Source: Pseudomonadota bacterium
Lineage (GTDB): Bacteria > Pseudomonadota > Gammaproteobacteria > Steroidobacterales > Steroidobacteraceae
DNA length: 64,000 nucleotides
Reading direction: 5' to 3'
Assembly (NCBI GenBank): GCA_026398735.1
Contig: JAPLSH010000005.1
Span: 60,407-124,406 of the forward strand
Shown here: positions 8,110 through 20,600 of the stretch, one piece after another
Layout: the number at the start of each line of letters is the position of its first letter
Position numbering within the stretch: position 1 is the stretch's first letter
Position numbers and translations under genes: made by a program
Notes under the pieces: generated by a model
Database searches by the model: none
Told to the model about the DNA's origin: nothing
Seen by the model: only the letters and a program-made list of their open reading frames with translations

Positions 8110-9504
8110 TTACTGCCCGGTTGGCAACAAGATACGCGCGCACAGGCCACGTCCATCAGAGCCCGGCATAAATTGCAGGTCCCCCTGTAACAACTGTGCA
8201 TAGCGTTGGGCTATAGACAAACCCAAGCCAGCACCAATACCCAACGCATCACCGGCGGCACCACGCTTGCCGCGCTGCAAAGCGCGCTGCAGCTCATCTG
8301 ATGAAAGACCGGGGCCGTTATCCACCACCGAAATGCCAACCTGCTGACCAATTGCCGCAACAGCCACCGTCACATGCAAAGGGCTGCCATCCAGCGGCCT
8401 GCCGTAGCGCAGGGCGTTCTCCACCAGGTTGGTCAATAATCCCTCTAGTAAAGCTGCGTCAGTCAGAGCGTAATGCGCAACTTCAAGGCCCTCTCCGCCC
8501 AAATCCACTTCCTGAGCCGCTGTTTGCGATATCTGCCGAAGCAATAAGTCGCGCACAAACTCACTGACGTCTAGCACCTGCAGCGATGCCTGATCGCGCA
8601 TCTCATCCGCCCGCGCTAACGCCAACAGCTGAATGACCAAGCGGCTGGCACGCTGCTCGCTCTGCCGGATGTGCTCAAGCTGCTGCCGCCAAACCTGCGG
8701 ATCGGCCTGCCGCAAACCATACTCTGCCAGGGTGCGGATGCCAGCCAAAGGTGTGCGCAATTCATGGGCAACGTTGCCGGCAAACTCGCGCTGCGCTTGC
8801 CCTGTGGCTGCGATGCGCTGAAAGAGCCCGTTGATGGTGCCAGCCAGTCGCTGCAGATCGGATGGCGATTTGATATCTGTAACCGGTTGCAAGTCTTTCG
8901 GGTCGCGCTGATCTAATTCACTTTGCAGACCGATGAGCGGTTTGATTTGCAGATCGATACTGCGACGCAACCAATATCCCAGTGCTGCCAGCAGCAGCAA
9001 TTGCAACGCCGCCGAGAGCCCCACTTGTTCAAGCACAGACGCATTGAACGCGCTTACGGTATGCGCAACGACCAAGTAGTAGGGTAGTGGCCGGTCGCGG
9101 TACAGCGACAGTACGCGCACCGGTAGTCCGTCATGGAGCTGATCTACCAACACATAGGGCTGGTCGGATTCCGGCCGCGTCAGCGACAGAGCGCTATCAC
9201 CGGAAACACGCTGTCCATTCACATCGAACAGCGCATAGAAAGTCTTTTCGCTGTCGGAAAACAGCACCGTAGCCACTTCCCGCTCAGACATATCCAGCAG
9301 CGGCTTGCCCTGGCTGACGGTCACGTTACCAGCCAAGGCATAAGTCTCATCGAGCAGGGAACGGTCAAACGCTTTGTTGGCGTAGACGTAGTCGATCGCC
9401 AACGTCGTAAACAAACGCAGGATAAAAAAGCCAAAAATTGCGGTGAGCAGACTCCATAGCAGCCGCCCGCGCAGCGAGCTGGATGATGGAGGCTTGCCTG
9501 TCAC
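8110..9504 (-). CDS. Sensor histidine kinase, TctE-like
   Basis: A 464-residue membrane kinase. TM1 (about 13-33, LLWSLLTAIFGFFILRLF) is followed by a periplasmic 2CSK_N-type domain (YANKAFDRSLLDETYALAGN onward), then TM2 near 165-185 (AALQLLLLAALGYWL), a HAMP-like linker, the H-box EFAGNVAHELRTPLAGIRTL, the N-box LLTNLVENALRYGRPL, and G-boxes VVDNGPGLS and GAGLGLSIAQRYAQ. The 2CSK_N domain is found in TctE/QseC-type sensors. It starts at a GTG five bases after the response-regulator stop, so the two are one operon. No tripartite tricarboxylate transporter genes lie nearby, so the ligand is unknown. Confidence 0.9.
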   Translation of the reverse strand: MTGKPPSSSSLRGRLLWSLLTAIFGFFILRLFTTLAIDYVYANKAFDRSLLDETYALAGNVTVSQGKPLLDMSEREVATVLFSDSEKTFYALFDVNGQRVSGDSALSLTRPESDQPYVLVDQLHDGLPVRVLSLYRDRPLPYYLVVAHTVSAFNASVLEQVGLSAALQLLLLAALGYWLRRSIDLQIKPLIGLQSELDQRDPKDLQPVTDIKSPSDLQRLAGTINGLFQRIAATGQAQREFAGNVAHELRTPLAGIRTLAEYGLRQADPQVWRQQLEHIRQSEQRASRLVIQLLALARADEMRDQASLQVLDVSEFVRDLLLRQISQTAAQEVDLGGEGLEVAHYALTDAALLEGLLTNLVENALRYGRPLDGSPLHVTVAVAAIGQQVGISVVDNGPGLSSDELQRALQRGKRGAAGDALGIGAGLGLSIAQRYAQLLQGDLQFMPGSDGRGLCARILLPTGQ

Positions 9505-9509
9505 GCTGG

Positions 9510-10202
9510 CTACACAGCCTGTTCAGCATCAGTCTCCAGCGCATAACCCAGGCCGCGGAAGGTGCGGATGGTGGCGCCGGATCCGATCAACTTACGACGC
9601 AGGCGCGAGATGAACACCTCGATCGCGTTGTCACCCAAGGCATCGTCAAAACCTGCCAGCTTGTCGGACAAAAAGCGCTTCGCAACGACCTTGCCAGGGG
9701 GAGTCATCAGCTCGGCCAGCACTGCAAATTCACGACTGGGAAAAGCCAGATCACTGACGCTGCCATCGCCCTGCCGCGTAAAAAACCGCCCGGCACGACG
9801 GTCGAACACCAGGCCGCCTACTTCGGCAACATCTTGGCCATCGCCTGCGCGACGGACGAGCGCACGCAACCGCGCCTCAACCTCGCCTAAATCAAAGGGC
9901 TTGCCCAGGTAATCGTCTGCTCCGGCATCAAGCCCTGCAATGCGCTCTTCGGTGCGATTGCGCGCTGTCAGCACAATCACCGGAGTGCGATCGCCGCGCG
10001 CACGCGCCTCGCGCAGCAGCGTCAGACCATTCTCGTCGGGTAGATTCAGGTCCAGCAACACTGCATCGACGGGCTGCACCTGCCACAGATGGCGAGCCTG
10101 TGCACCAGACACCGCAAGATCGACCCGATGACCGGTCTGCAGCAGGCTTTGGCGCACCACTTGTCCCAAGGTGACATCGTCTTCTACCAGCAAAATACGC
10201 AT
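9510..10202 (-). CDS. OmpR-family response regulator, TctD/QseB-like
   Basis: A 230-residue regulator. The receiver domain (1-120) has the acidic pocket EDD at residues 7-9, the phosphorylation site LLDLNLPDENG, the Thr of VLTARN and the Lys of GKPFD. The winged-helix output domain (about 130-225) ends with AIEVFISRLRRKL, ATIRTFRGLGYAL. It is the first gene of the operon with the TctE-like kinase. A 120-base gap separates it from the divergent acetyltransferase at 10323. Target genes are not evident. Confidence 0.93.
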   Translation of the reverse strand: MRILLVEDDVTLGQVVRQSLLQTGHRVDLAVSGAQARHLWQVQPVDAVLLDLNLPDENGLTLLREARARGDRTPVIVLTARNRTEERIAGLDAGADDYLGKPFDLGEVEARLRALVRRAGDGQDVAEVGGLVFDRRAGRFFTRQGDGSVSDLAFPSREFAVLAELMTPPGKVVAKRFLSDKLAGFDDALGDNAIEVFISRLRRKLIGSGATIRTFRGLGYALETDAEQAV

Positions 10203-10322
10203 CTGAGAGTGCTCCGAAACATCGCTGTGGTGGATGTTGACCCTGTAGGGCTAACCCGTACAGTAGCCGATCAATGCGTCGGGCTCCTATTCCTGACGCA
10301 TCAGTCAGCTTTCAGGGCTTTT

Positions 10323-10850
10323 ATGATTCGCTACGCCACACCTGCCGACGCAGAAGCCATCAGCCAACTGGTTAACAGTGCCTATCGTGGCGACAGCAGT
10401 CGCGCCGGCTGGACCACCGAAGCGGACCTGCTCGGCGGTCAACGCACCGACGCCGCGGCGATTCTTGCGTTTCTGCACGGCAGCGACACACTGCAACGCG
10501 TCATACCCGTGCTCTTTGACAGCGACGGCACGCTGTTGGCCTGTCTGCAGCTGGAGCGGGACGGGGCTGAAGCGTATCTGGGGCAGTTTGCAGTGAGCCC
10601 CACACGCCAAGGCGCAGGACTGGGGCGGACACTACTGACCGCAGCAGAAGAGCACTCGCGCAGCCACTGGCGCTGCCAGGCGATGCGCATGACTGTGCTG
10701 GAGCAGCGACCCGAGTTGATTGCCTGGTACGCGCGATGTGGCTACTTGCCGACCGGCGAGACCGTCGCGTTTCCTTATGACGACATACGCTGTGGTGAAC
10801 CACGACGACCCGACCTGCGGCTGCGCGTATTGCGCAAGCCGCTGGCCTGA
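10323..10850 (+). CDS. GNAT family N-acetyltransferase
   Basis: A 175-residue protein with the GNAT fold: an opening MIRYATPADAEAISQLVNSA, the strand YLGQFAVSPTRQGAGLGRTL that contains the acetyl-CoA pyrophosphate-binding motif Q-x-x-G-x-G, and a closing ELIAWYARCGYLPTGETV. The acceptor is unknown. The ATG at 10323 starts at the usual family position; the reading frame is open further upstream, but that part overlaps the response-regulator gene antisense and is not supported. It ends 6 bases before the convergent carotenoid oxygenase. Confidence 0.88.
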   Translation: MIRYATPADAEAISQLVNSAYRGDSSRAGWTTEADLLGGQRTDAAAILAFLHGSDTLQRVIPVLFDSDGTLLACLQLERDGAEAYLGQFAVSPTRQGAGLGRTLLTAAEEHSRSHWRCQAMRMTVLEQRPELIAWYARCGYLPTGETVAFPYDDIRCGEPRRPDLRLRVLRKPLA

Positions 10851-10856
10851 TCTGCA

Positions 10857-12434
10857 TCAACTGGGATACAGATCCCCGCGCACCCACAAGCCGTGCACCT
10901 GCGGCGAGCACTGTACGGGCAATTTCACAGTGGCGATCGGACCGTCTTCGACGTGCTCTGCATCCAATATCACCAAGTCACAGCGCAGTCGTTCGTTCAG
11001 GTGATAGGCCACGCCCATCAAATAGCCCACGCCCTCGCCTGAGCTTGCGCTCTTGGGTGCAAACACGGGCTCGGCCAGTGAAATGCCAGGCGCTGCATGC
11101 CACAGTTTGTAACTGCGGTTGCTCAAGTCCATGCGTGCATAGCAAGAATTGGCAGTGGCACGTGGCTGTTCGGGGTTGGGACAGGCCGCATAGCCGTAGC
11201 GATAAGCCACCGTGTTGTAACGATCATCCTGGCGTGGCAGCGGCGCTGACAACGGATAGAGCTTCTCAATGTCGTACCGTGTGCCCTTGCCGTTGAGCGG
11301 AACCGAGATGCGATGCAGATAGCTCTCGGCGCCTTTGAAGTCTGGCGGTGAACCATCTTTGTTGGGCATGAACGGAAACGGGTTGCCAGCCGTAATCTCC
11401 GTATCGAAGTACAGCTTCTTGCCATCATCAAACACACCCATGGTGTGAGTGCCACTGCGCGTCGGGCCCTCAAACCACTTGAGGTCTTTGCCATCGCCAC
11501 CGCGACGGAAAAATCCAAACCAAGTCTTGCCCGTGCGATCCCACGACCAGTGAATACCGCCGCGCTTCATCTGCTCCACGTCGATCGTCATCGGCACCAC
11601 AAAGAACATGACATAGCGCTCGGTCACGCCAAAGTCATGGATCATGCCGACATAGGGCACCTTGATTTTGGTTTCCCACAGTTTCTTACTGCTGCGCTTG
11701 TCGATCTCGAACACCGACACCACATCACTGCCAAAACCCTCGGCCTCGTAGCCAAAGCCGACAATGTTGCCGGTCATCGAACACACTTTGGGATGCGCGG
11801 TAAACGGCTGCGACGCAGGCAACTGGCCGCCGAAAGTGTAGATCGGATCCACCGTCTCGAGCGTATTGATATCCAGCGCAATGGGCGCCGCATCTTCTTT
11901 AAGCGCCAGGATCATGTTCTTGTGATTGATGATGTGGGTATTGCCTGTAGCGCGTGACTTGCCGCGCACACTGGGGTCGTCCATGTAGGGATTGCGGTAC
12001 ATCGGATACAGCGACCGGCCAGCCTTGTCTTGCGCCAGATAGCGCTCGCCGCGCGCATAGCGTGTGCGGTAATCGACGCGACCGTTTTTGATACGAAACA
12101 CGCGCACATGGCCTTCGCCGTCGAACATGATGTTGCCCGGCAAGCGCTGATATTGCGGATCAGGGCCCGTGGCAAAAAAGCCGCCATCCAGATCTTGAGG
12201 GAGCGTGCCTTCGATCTCACAATCGTTGATGGTGACTTCGGCGCGCATCAGCGAAAATTGGCCGCCGCTGCCGGGGCCACCGCTGCCCGGACCGCCCGCC
12301 GGCGGCTTGGCCAGATCTGAGCTGCCACTGGCCGGCTGTGCGGCAGCAACTGCACCAGCAGGCAAGGCTGCGGCACCGAGGCTCAATGCAGCAGATATAA
12401 AACTGCGCCGATCCAGCTCGTTGTTGTCGTTCAT
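10857..12434 (-). CDS. Carotenoid oxygenase family protein, Tat-exported
   Basis: A 525-residue member of the carotenoid cleavage / lignostilbene dioxygenase family. The N-terminus has a twin-arginine signal (ELDRRSFISAALSLGAAALP), then a Gly/Pro-rich linker (GGPGSGGPGSGG). The catalytic seven-bladed propeller follows, with histidines that would bind the non-heme iron: FTAHPKV, GMIHDFGV, SGTHTMGV and, near the end, PQVHGLWV. These enzymes split a conjugated double bond with O2. Substrates range from apocarotenoids to stilbenes; this one cannot be assigned. The start is ATG at 12434 with a GAGGAG ribosome-binding site. The Tat signal and low-complexity linker are notable for a family that is mostly cytoplasmic in bacteria. 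Confidence 0.9.
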   Translation of the reverse strand: MNDNNELDRRSFISAALSLGAAALPAGAVAAAQPASGSSDLAKPPAGGPGSGGPGSGGQFSLMRAEVTINDCEIEGTLPQDLDGGFFATGPDPQYQRLPGNIMFDGEGHVRVFRIKNGRVDYRTRYARGERYLAQDKAGRSLYPMYRNPYMDDPSVRGKSRATGNTHIINHKNMILALKEDAAPIALDINTLETVDPIYTFGGQLPASQPFTAHPKVCSMTGNIVGFGYEAEGFGSDVVSVFEIDKRSSKKLWETKIKVPYVGMIHDFGVTERYVMFFVVPMTIDVEQMKRGGIHWSWDRTGKTWFGFFRRGGDGKDLKWFEGPTRSGTHTMGVFDDGKKLYFDTEITAGNPFPFMPNKDGSPPDFKGAESYLHRISVPLNGKGTRYDIEKLYPLSAPLPRQDDRYNTVAYRYGYAACPNPEQPRATANSCYARMDLSNRSYKLWHAAPGISLAEPVFAPKSASSGEGVGYLMGVAYHLNERLRCDLVILDAEHVEDGPIATVKLPVQCSPQVHGLWVRGDLYPS

Positions 12435-12516
12435 GCGATCTCCTCTGCGTGATGCCCGAGTGTCGCCAGTGGCAGGCATCGACGCAAGGCGCCGGCTACC
12501 CGTACTTACCACAATG

Positions 12517-14575
<2,059 letters not shown>

Positions 14576-14579
<4 letters not shown>

Positions 14580-16339
14580 TCGCCCTACCTCGACGCCTTG
14601 CTCTTCTTGGTGCCCTGACGCTACTACTGCCGCTACAACAGGCCGTGGCAGCCGAGCATCCGCTGGACGTCATAGTGTTGCTCGACATGCAACCGCACCG
14701 CAGCCCGGCCGATCGGCTGTTTGCGACCAACATGGATGGCACAGCACGGGTCAACCGTGGCGTAAGAGCGGATCTCAACGCGTGCCTGTTGCGCAACGTC
14801 ACTGTGCCCGATGATCTGAAGAGTGTGAACGAGCAGTCTTGGGGTTATGCCAATTTAGCCAAACGGCTGACGCTACAAAAGCGCGCTGACTTGCTGGATA
14901 TCGAGAAGAGCTACGCCACGGCCGGTGCTCCTGGTGCAGACAAGGCGCTGCAGCAAATCCTTGAAGCCGCACTGCGCAAGCAGGCCCCAGATCTGCGCGT
15001 GAACCTTGCCAACTGCGGCGGAGGTCCTCGCGGTCGCACCGTCGGCAACACGCTCGGCTATAAGAATTGGGAAGTGGATGATCTTTACGAAGATCTGGTC
15101 GCCATACCGCGCGTGCTGCTGCCCTATGTGCAGGACCTGCCGCGCTATGCCAAGGCCGCTGCCGGCAGCTATTCAAAGTCGCTACTGATCAGCTTCGACA
15201 GCCTGCCAGCGCAGGCACAGGCCAATGTTGCCGCAACACAGGCCGCAGCTGACCTAGAGACGCGCTACGCACAGCTGGCTGCCAGTGATGATCGGACTCA
15301 GGTCGCAGCATTAGTGCGGTCTGCACGCGCACTACCGCAATTTGGTGGCGAGATCAGTTACTGCGCCACGGGCGACACTGAATCGGCACTGTTGCTTGGC
15401 TATCGCTCGTTAGGCCTCGACATGCTGGCACCGAGCTCAGTCGAGCAAATCAATCGCTCACGCAGCCGTATCAGCTTCGGGCGCAACACCACCTTCGAAT
15501 CACTCAACGACATCTTTGTAGCCATTACCACCGGCAAGCAATCGTGCTCCGTGGTGGTAGGAACCGCCAAGCAAGTTGTGGATCTGCGTACCGCACTGGC
15601 TAGCCAACGCGACAGCGCGCAGGGCGCGCAATTTGGTGCCTTGCTGCCTTTGGACGAGTCGCGTGACCGCTATGCACGTGGCCTGAACCAAGGTTACGAG
15701 AACTTCGCGCAGCTAAGCTTTGCGCGAGCCATCGGGGGTGGTGGTGCCGCACTGGCGCAGCTGCGCACCTACGGCGTGCAATCACTGCCCGACTATCAGC
15801 GCGAAGCAGCAGCGATGCAGGCCAGCGGCCATACCGCAGACATCAGTGCAACGGCAGTGCTCACCTATCTACAAGACCTAAAAGACGGCCAGCAACGCGG
15901 TCTTGGTGTCCTTGCACAACGCGATGCAAGGTTGCTGCAAGCTCGTCGCGAGCGCGAACAGCTGGACAAGTCACGACGCGAGGCGCGTGCCGCCTACGAG
16001 AAGCAATACCCCTACGAGGCAGTCATCTCTTGCGGCATAGAACAGCGCCATCAAGCACTGGTCCCCTGCTTTATGAGCGACGGCCTTAATTCACACATCG
16101 AAATCACCAACGGCCCGGCCTACGCGCTGTATCAGCCCTGGGAGCTGCACAAGCTAGGTAATGAAACCGCCGGCGAAGGCTTGGTCATAGCGCTAAGCAA
16201 CTCATTCAAGCTCAACATCCAAAACGTCGATGAGCGACTGGTGCTGCGTCTGGTGGTGCGCGAGACCGCGTCGGGCCGCGTGGTTTACGAAAAAGCCGCG
16301 GCACGCTTTGGCGTGATCCGCTACAGCAACGGCCCCTAG
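14576..16339 (+). CDS. Large secreted protein of unknown function, coupled to the Rieske oxygenase
   Basis: A 587-residue protein that I do not recognise. Seen directly: a signal peptide (about 1-25, ending AVAA); a first third with LNACLLRNVTVPDDLKSVNE and RVNLANCGGGPRGRTVGN; a middle part rich in Ala/Gln helices; a charged helical segment around 455-480 (LLQARREREQLDKSRREARA); and a compact C-terminal domain of about 110 residues with SCGIEQRHQALVPCFMSDG, paired cysteines that could form a disulfide, and strands GEGLVIALSNSFKLNIQNV and LVLRLVVRETASG. The start codon overlaps the Rieske stop. It has no membrane anchor after the signal peptide, so it is probably periplasmic. Confidence 0.75.
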
Positions 16340-16396
16340 ACGCGGCTGCGGCAATGTCGATGCAGCCGGTGCTGCACATGCCTACACTGGCCGCCT

Positions 16397-17128
16397 ATGG
16401 AAACACTGCCCGCCTGCCCCCAATGCGCGTCGAGCCTCGTTTACGAGGATGGCGCAAACTTTGTCTGCCCTGAATGTGCGCACGAGTGGTCGCAGCAAGC
16501 CACGCCAGAGGCAGCCGTCGCTGCTCGCGTCGTGCGAGATTCGGTGGGCAACGAGCTCAAGGACGGCGACACCGTCACTGTCATCAAAGATCTAAAGGTC
16601 AAAGGCTCGTCATCCACCGTCAAGGTGGGCACCAAGGTCAAAAACATCCGCTTGGTCGAGGGTGATCACGACATCGACTGCCGCATCGAAGGCATCGGTG
16701 CGATGGGTCTGAAGTCGGAGTTTGTTAAAAAGTCCGGATACCCAACATGCAGATCAGAGTCCCGGCGGCAGCGCCGGAATGCTGGCCGCGATGATCTGGC
16801 GCTTTGCCCGACTAATGCCATAGAAAACGCGTTTGTTCCCGGCGCTTCGATCCCAAGCCCAGCCTTGGCCTTCGAAGGGCACATCGATGGTCGTAATGTG
16901 CTGCAAAGCAACGCCTTGCTTTGGAAGCTTCAGTACGTGCAGCTCGGCGGCATCATGTCCGGTGACGTAAAGCAGTCCGTCATTGCCCCAATCACCACCA
17001 GAGCAGGAGCTGACGCCCCATGTGGCTACAACCTCAGGCGGGAAGATCCAAGACTGCAACATCTGCCACTGATCATTGAACTGGCCTACGTAGGTCCAGC
17101 GCTGATCAAAGCCCGGCGTGGTTCCTGA
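16397..17128 (+). CDS. phnA: PhnA/YjdM zinc-ribbon protein with an unusual C-terminal extension
   Basis: Residues 1-113 are a complete PhnA (YjdM) protein: a zinc ribbon (CPQC at 7-10 and CPEC at 24-27), then [61 protein letters not shown]. Family members end right after SEFVKK, at about 111-113 residues. Here no stop follows: the frame stays open for 130 more codons to 17128, running antisense through the 3' part of the beta-propeller gene, and the extension has no recognisable domain and a cysteine- and arginine-containing random look. The family part ends at 16735. Either the stop was lost by point mutation or a sequencing error hides it. The name comes from phosphonate loci, but the biochemical role remains unclear. 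Confidence 0.8.
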   Translation: METLPACPQCASSLVYEDGANFVCPECAHEWSQQATPEAAVAARVVRDSVGNELKDGDTVTVIKDLKVKGSSSTVKVGTKVKNIRLVEGDHDIDCRIEGIGAMGLKSEFVKKSGYPTCRSESRRQRRNAGRDDLALCPTNAIENAFVPGASIPSPALAFEGHIDGRNVLQSNALLWKLQYVQLGGIMSGDVKQSVIAPITTRAGADAPCGYNLRREDPRLQHLPLIIELAYVGPALIKARRGS

Positions 17129-17641
17129 ATCGTTGTAGTTGGCAAAGCATGCCCACCAGCTGCCTTTGTGGCGCACTGCCCAAGTCAGCGAACCCAGTCT
17201 AATACCCATTGAATGAGTCGCGATTGGCTGCAGGCTTCGCGTGTCATGGATTTCAAGTGAACTGGCCATTGGCAATTGCGGGAAGTTCGAATGCGCAAGA
17301 ATCAGTTTGGTTCCATCAACGTAGCCAGCGTTGTAGTGAAAAATGGGCCCGTTACGCGGGCCGGACCATTGGCTGACTCGCACTCCATCGGCCTTGCGAT
17401 GCTTGACCAACACCCGATTACCGATGCCGTAGAAGTGCTCGGCATCGACAGCGACGCCTTGATTGGCCTCGGGTATGTCCCAACGCGCGAGCTCCGTGGC
17501 GACCAAGCCGTGTCGCGCAAGTGCTGGTGTAGCGTCCTCTACCGAACCAGCTGCCACTGCCCTAAGTGGGAAGCTACCTCCCAAGGTGGCAAGGCCAGTC
17601 AAGCTAACCATCACTTCACGGCGCGTCAGGAACGAGCTCAT
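16754..17641 (-). CDS. Tat-exported beta-propeller protein, coupled to a TonB receptor
   Basis: A 295-residue protein with a twin-arginine-like signal ([20 protein letters not shown]) and a mature part of repeated beta-rich blocks: [40 protein letters not shown], then [20 protein letters not shown] and [20 protein letters not shown]. The spacing of these strands suggests a six- or seven-bladed propeller; I do not recognise a named family. Its ATG overlaps the TonB-receptor stop (TGATG), so both are made from one transcript. A periplasmic binding or processing role for the receptor's substrate is a reasonable inference. The antisense end overlaps the extended phnA frame. Confidence 0.75.
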   Translation of the reverse strand: MSSFLTRREVMVSLTGLATLGGSFPLRAVAAGSVEDATPALARHGLVATELARWDIPEANQGVAVDAEHFYGIGNRVLVKHRKADGVRVSQWSGPRNGPIFHYNAGYVDGTKLILAHSNFPQLPMASSLEIHDTRSLQPIATHSMGIRLGSLTWAVRHKGSWWACFANYNDSGTTPGFDQRWTYVGQFNDQWQMLQSWIFPPEVVATWGVSSCSGGDWGNDGLLYVTGHDAAELHVLKLPKQGVALQHITTIDVPFEGQGWAWDRSAGNKRVFYGISRAKRQIIAASIPALPPGL

Positions 17642-20600
17642 CAGAACTTCCTCGTCACTTCGAGCGACCACGTGCGGCCCGGCATGAGGCCTTGTGCCAC
17701 TGACGGGTCATAACCAAAGTTGTCGGAGCCGGCAGCAGACAGCGGCGGCTGCTTGTCGGTGAAGTTGACTACACTCAATCGCACGCGCGTGCCTTGCAAG
17801 AGAGCGCCAGAGTCGTCTGCAAACCGGTAGCCAAGCGACGCGTTGTAGCTAGTCACCGGATCGATGACCAACCGGTACACGGTTTGGCCAGCCGTGTAGT
17901 ACGGCTCTATGTACGACGGGCGCCCCAAGCTCTCGTAAATTGCAGAGGTGGTTGTTGCACCGGCGTCATGCGTCTTGCCCACGTAGAAAACACCAAGTCC
18001 AGCAGACCACGGTCCTTTCTGCCACGAGACATTCGTAGTTCCGCGCCAAGGAGCTGCGCCACCGGCATAAAGGCTTTCGTTGACCACTGAGGCCACGTTG
18101 GCTGCAGACAGCACTGTCGTGGCGCGTGCGAGGTAACTCCATTCCGAGTTGATAACCAGATCACCCCAGCTTTGACGCTGCAGGGCATAGCGAACCGAGA
18201 AGTCGATACCCTCGTGATTGCTGGCTGACAGGTTCAGGAACGGCGAATTTCGCGAGAAGATTCGGCCCGCTGGCGCAGCCACATTGCCTGGATTAGCCAG
18301 GTTGTAGGCCGCAAATGCAGCGCGGTCTTCAGCTGTAAGCGCATAGCGCTGCACATCCGGATCGCCCTTGTAGCCGGCAGTCCCGCTACCAACGTCAATT
18401 TGATTGACCGGAACGCCAGCGGCAATCTGGGCCTTGGTGTAGGCCTGCAGCAGTGCTGTATCACTGGTGTTGATCTGCGTGGCACTCCGACTGCCAAGCA
18501 AACCCGTGCGACTGATTTTCCAGAGGTCGGCCGTAAGACTCAGACCCCGCACTCCGGGAACATCGAACACAAAACCATAAGTGAAACCCTCTGACTCTTG
18601 CGGCTTCAGATCGGGGTTGCCACCAAAGTAGGACCGCATAACGTAGGGCCCCTCATTCAAGTAGGGGTTGCGATAGGCGTCAACGTCACCGGCACCGGCG
18701 CTGATCGACCAGCGCGGACTGGTGTACAGCGCTGCAAGACTGGGTGCCATGAAGCCTTGGTTATACGAGCCGCGCAACATCAACCACGACACCGGTCGCC
18801 AGTTCGCACCAAACTTTGGATTCGTTGTCTGGCCGAAATCACTGTAGTTTTCATAGCGTGCAGAAGCAGAGAGCTCGAAGCTGCGAACCATGGGCATGGC
18901 GCGCTCTGGTGTTACAAGCGGCATCACCAATTCAACATAGGCGCTGGTGACGCTGCGCTCACCTGTTACGTCAGGACGCGGCGGATGCAGGAGGAAGTCG
19001 TTGTTGGTTGCCTCGAGACCCGAGTCCGCAGGATTTTCGCCGCTGAACGGGGGGCGCACATCGCGCAGCTCTTCCCGGCGATGTTCCACACCTACTGCGG
19101 CCAGAACATCCATACCCTTCACGGAGAACAGCGTGCCATTGGCGCGCAGATCACCGCTGATGATACGACTGCGCGCATTACGCAAATACGCCTCAGAGAA
19201 GCTGTCTACTACCGACTGCGGATTGGCGTATTCCTTATCGGCAACGACTGCTCCATTGAGAACCTTAAAGGTGTACCCAAACGGGTTATAGGCTGTTGCA
19301 TCGGTGCGCGAAATCGCTGCCTGCAACTTGCTCTCCCGGACATCGGGATAAGCGCTGTCACTACCCTCAACCTGGTTGATAAAAACAGAGCTTTCCCATT
19401 CCCATGTCTTCAAGAAGCGGCCGCGTACGCCCGCGTCAAAGCGCACCACATCAGCCGAGGTGTCAACAGTCTCTGGTGCAAGCCCTGCCAGCGTCATTGC
19501 AGTGAAGCTCACGGTGCGCGGCGTGCCCACGAGGCGCACGCTGCCATCGGCGTTGGCCAGCCCTGTCGTCTGATAGAAGCGCGAACCATAAGGGTTATAA
19601 GGGCTGTCTACCGGCATCACCATGAGCTTGTCCGAGGTTGGCGCATTGAGTGCCAAGGGCTGACGGCGCATAACCGAATCAGCCCGGTAGTAGCTCAGAT
19701 CTGCGAAGGCTGTCAGTGCGTCGCTGAACTCATATTCAGCGGACAGAAGGCCCGTGCCGCGCTTGACTTCAGGGGCTGCAAAGCCGAACTGGTTCAGATC
19801 CAGGAAGAACTCGGGATTTGTAGAACGGCTGGGCGCCGCAGTGGTGAGTGTGGGCACGCCACTGACTGGCCGAAAATAGTTAGTCGCAGTCGAGGTTCCA
19901 ACGCGAAACGTCGGCCAATAGCCGCGCGCTGAACGCGTATCAAACGGCCCTCCTGCCACGTTGAACGGCGCAGGGGCCCGGTCACTGTTGTACCCGGTCT
20001 TGCTGAACTCGCGGTCCGTCAGCAACGTGCTGTCACGCTGGAAGCCCTCGATCGTTCCAAACAACTGGCCCTTACCGGCGGCAAAGTCAGTGCCAAACGT
20101 GAGTCCGGCTTGCAGGCTGCGTCCACCGCCAGCTTCAGGCTGGCCATAGCGCAAAGTTGCCTCAGCGCCGTCGAACCGACGCTTCATGACGTAATTGATT
20201 ACGCCGCCAACAGCATCAGAACCGTAAACAGCAGAGGCGCCGTCCCGCAGCACCTCGATGCGCTCTATGCCAAACGTAGGGAGTTGGTTGACGTTTACCG
20301 CCTGAGAAAGTCCGGCAGTCATCGGATTGACTGCCATCCTGCGTCCGTTGACCAGAATGAGGGTTGCCGTGGCGCCCATATTGCGAAGGTTGAGATTGGC
20401 GTTATCACCGCGGGCGCCAGAGGAGCCGAGGCGCGTTTCGTTTTCCGGGAGATTCACAACAGACGGCAGAGAGGTGAGCAACTCCACTGGCAACCAGGCA
20501 TTGCGGATCTCCATCGCGCTCTGGTCTATGACCGAAATCGGCGCAATTGTTTCCATATCGGTGCGGCGGATATGCGATCCCGTTACCACCAGAGTATTGA

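Noticed and set aside
18598..19932. 444-codon open frame antisense inside the 1031-residue TonB receptor
   Set aside because: The receptor on the minus strand has clear plug and barrel motifs; the antisense frame has no recognisable domain and is a by-product of high GC codon usage.
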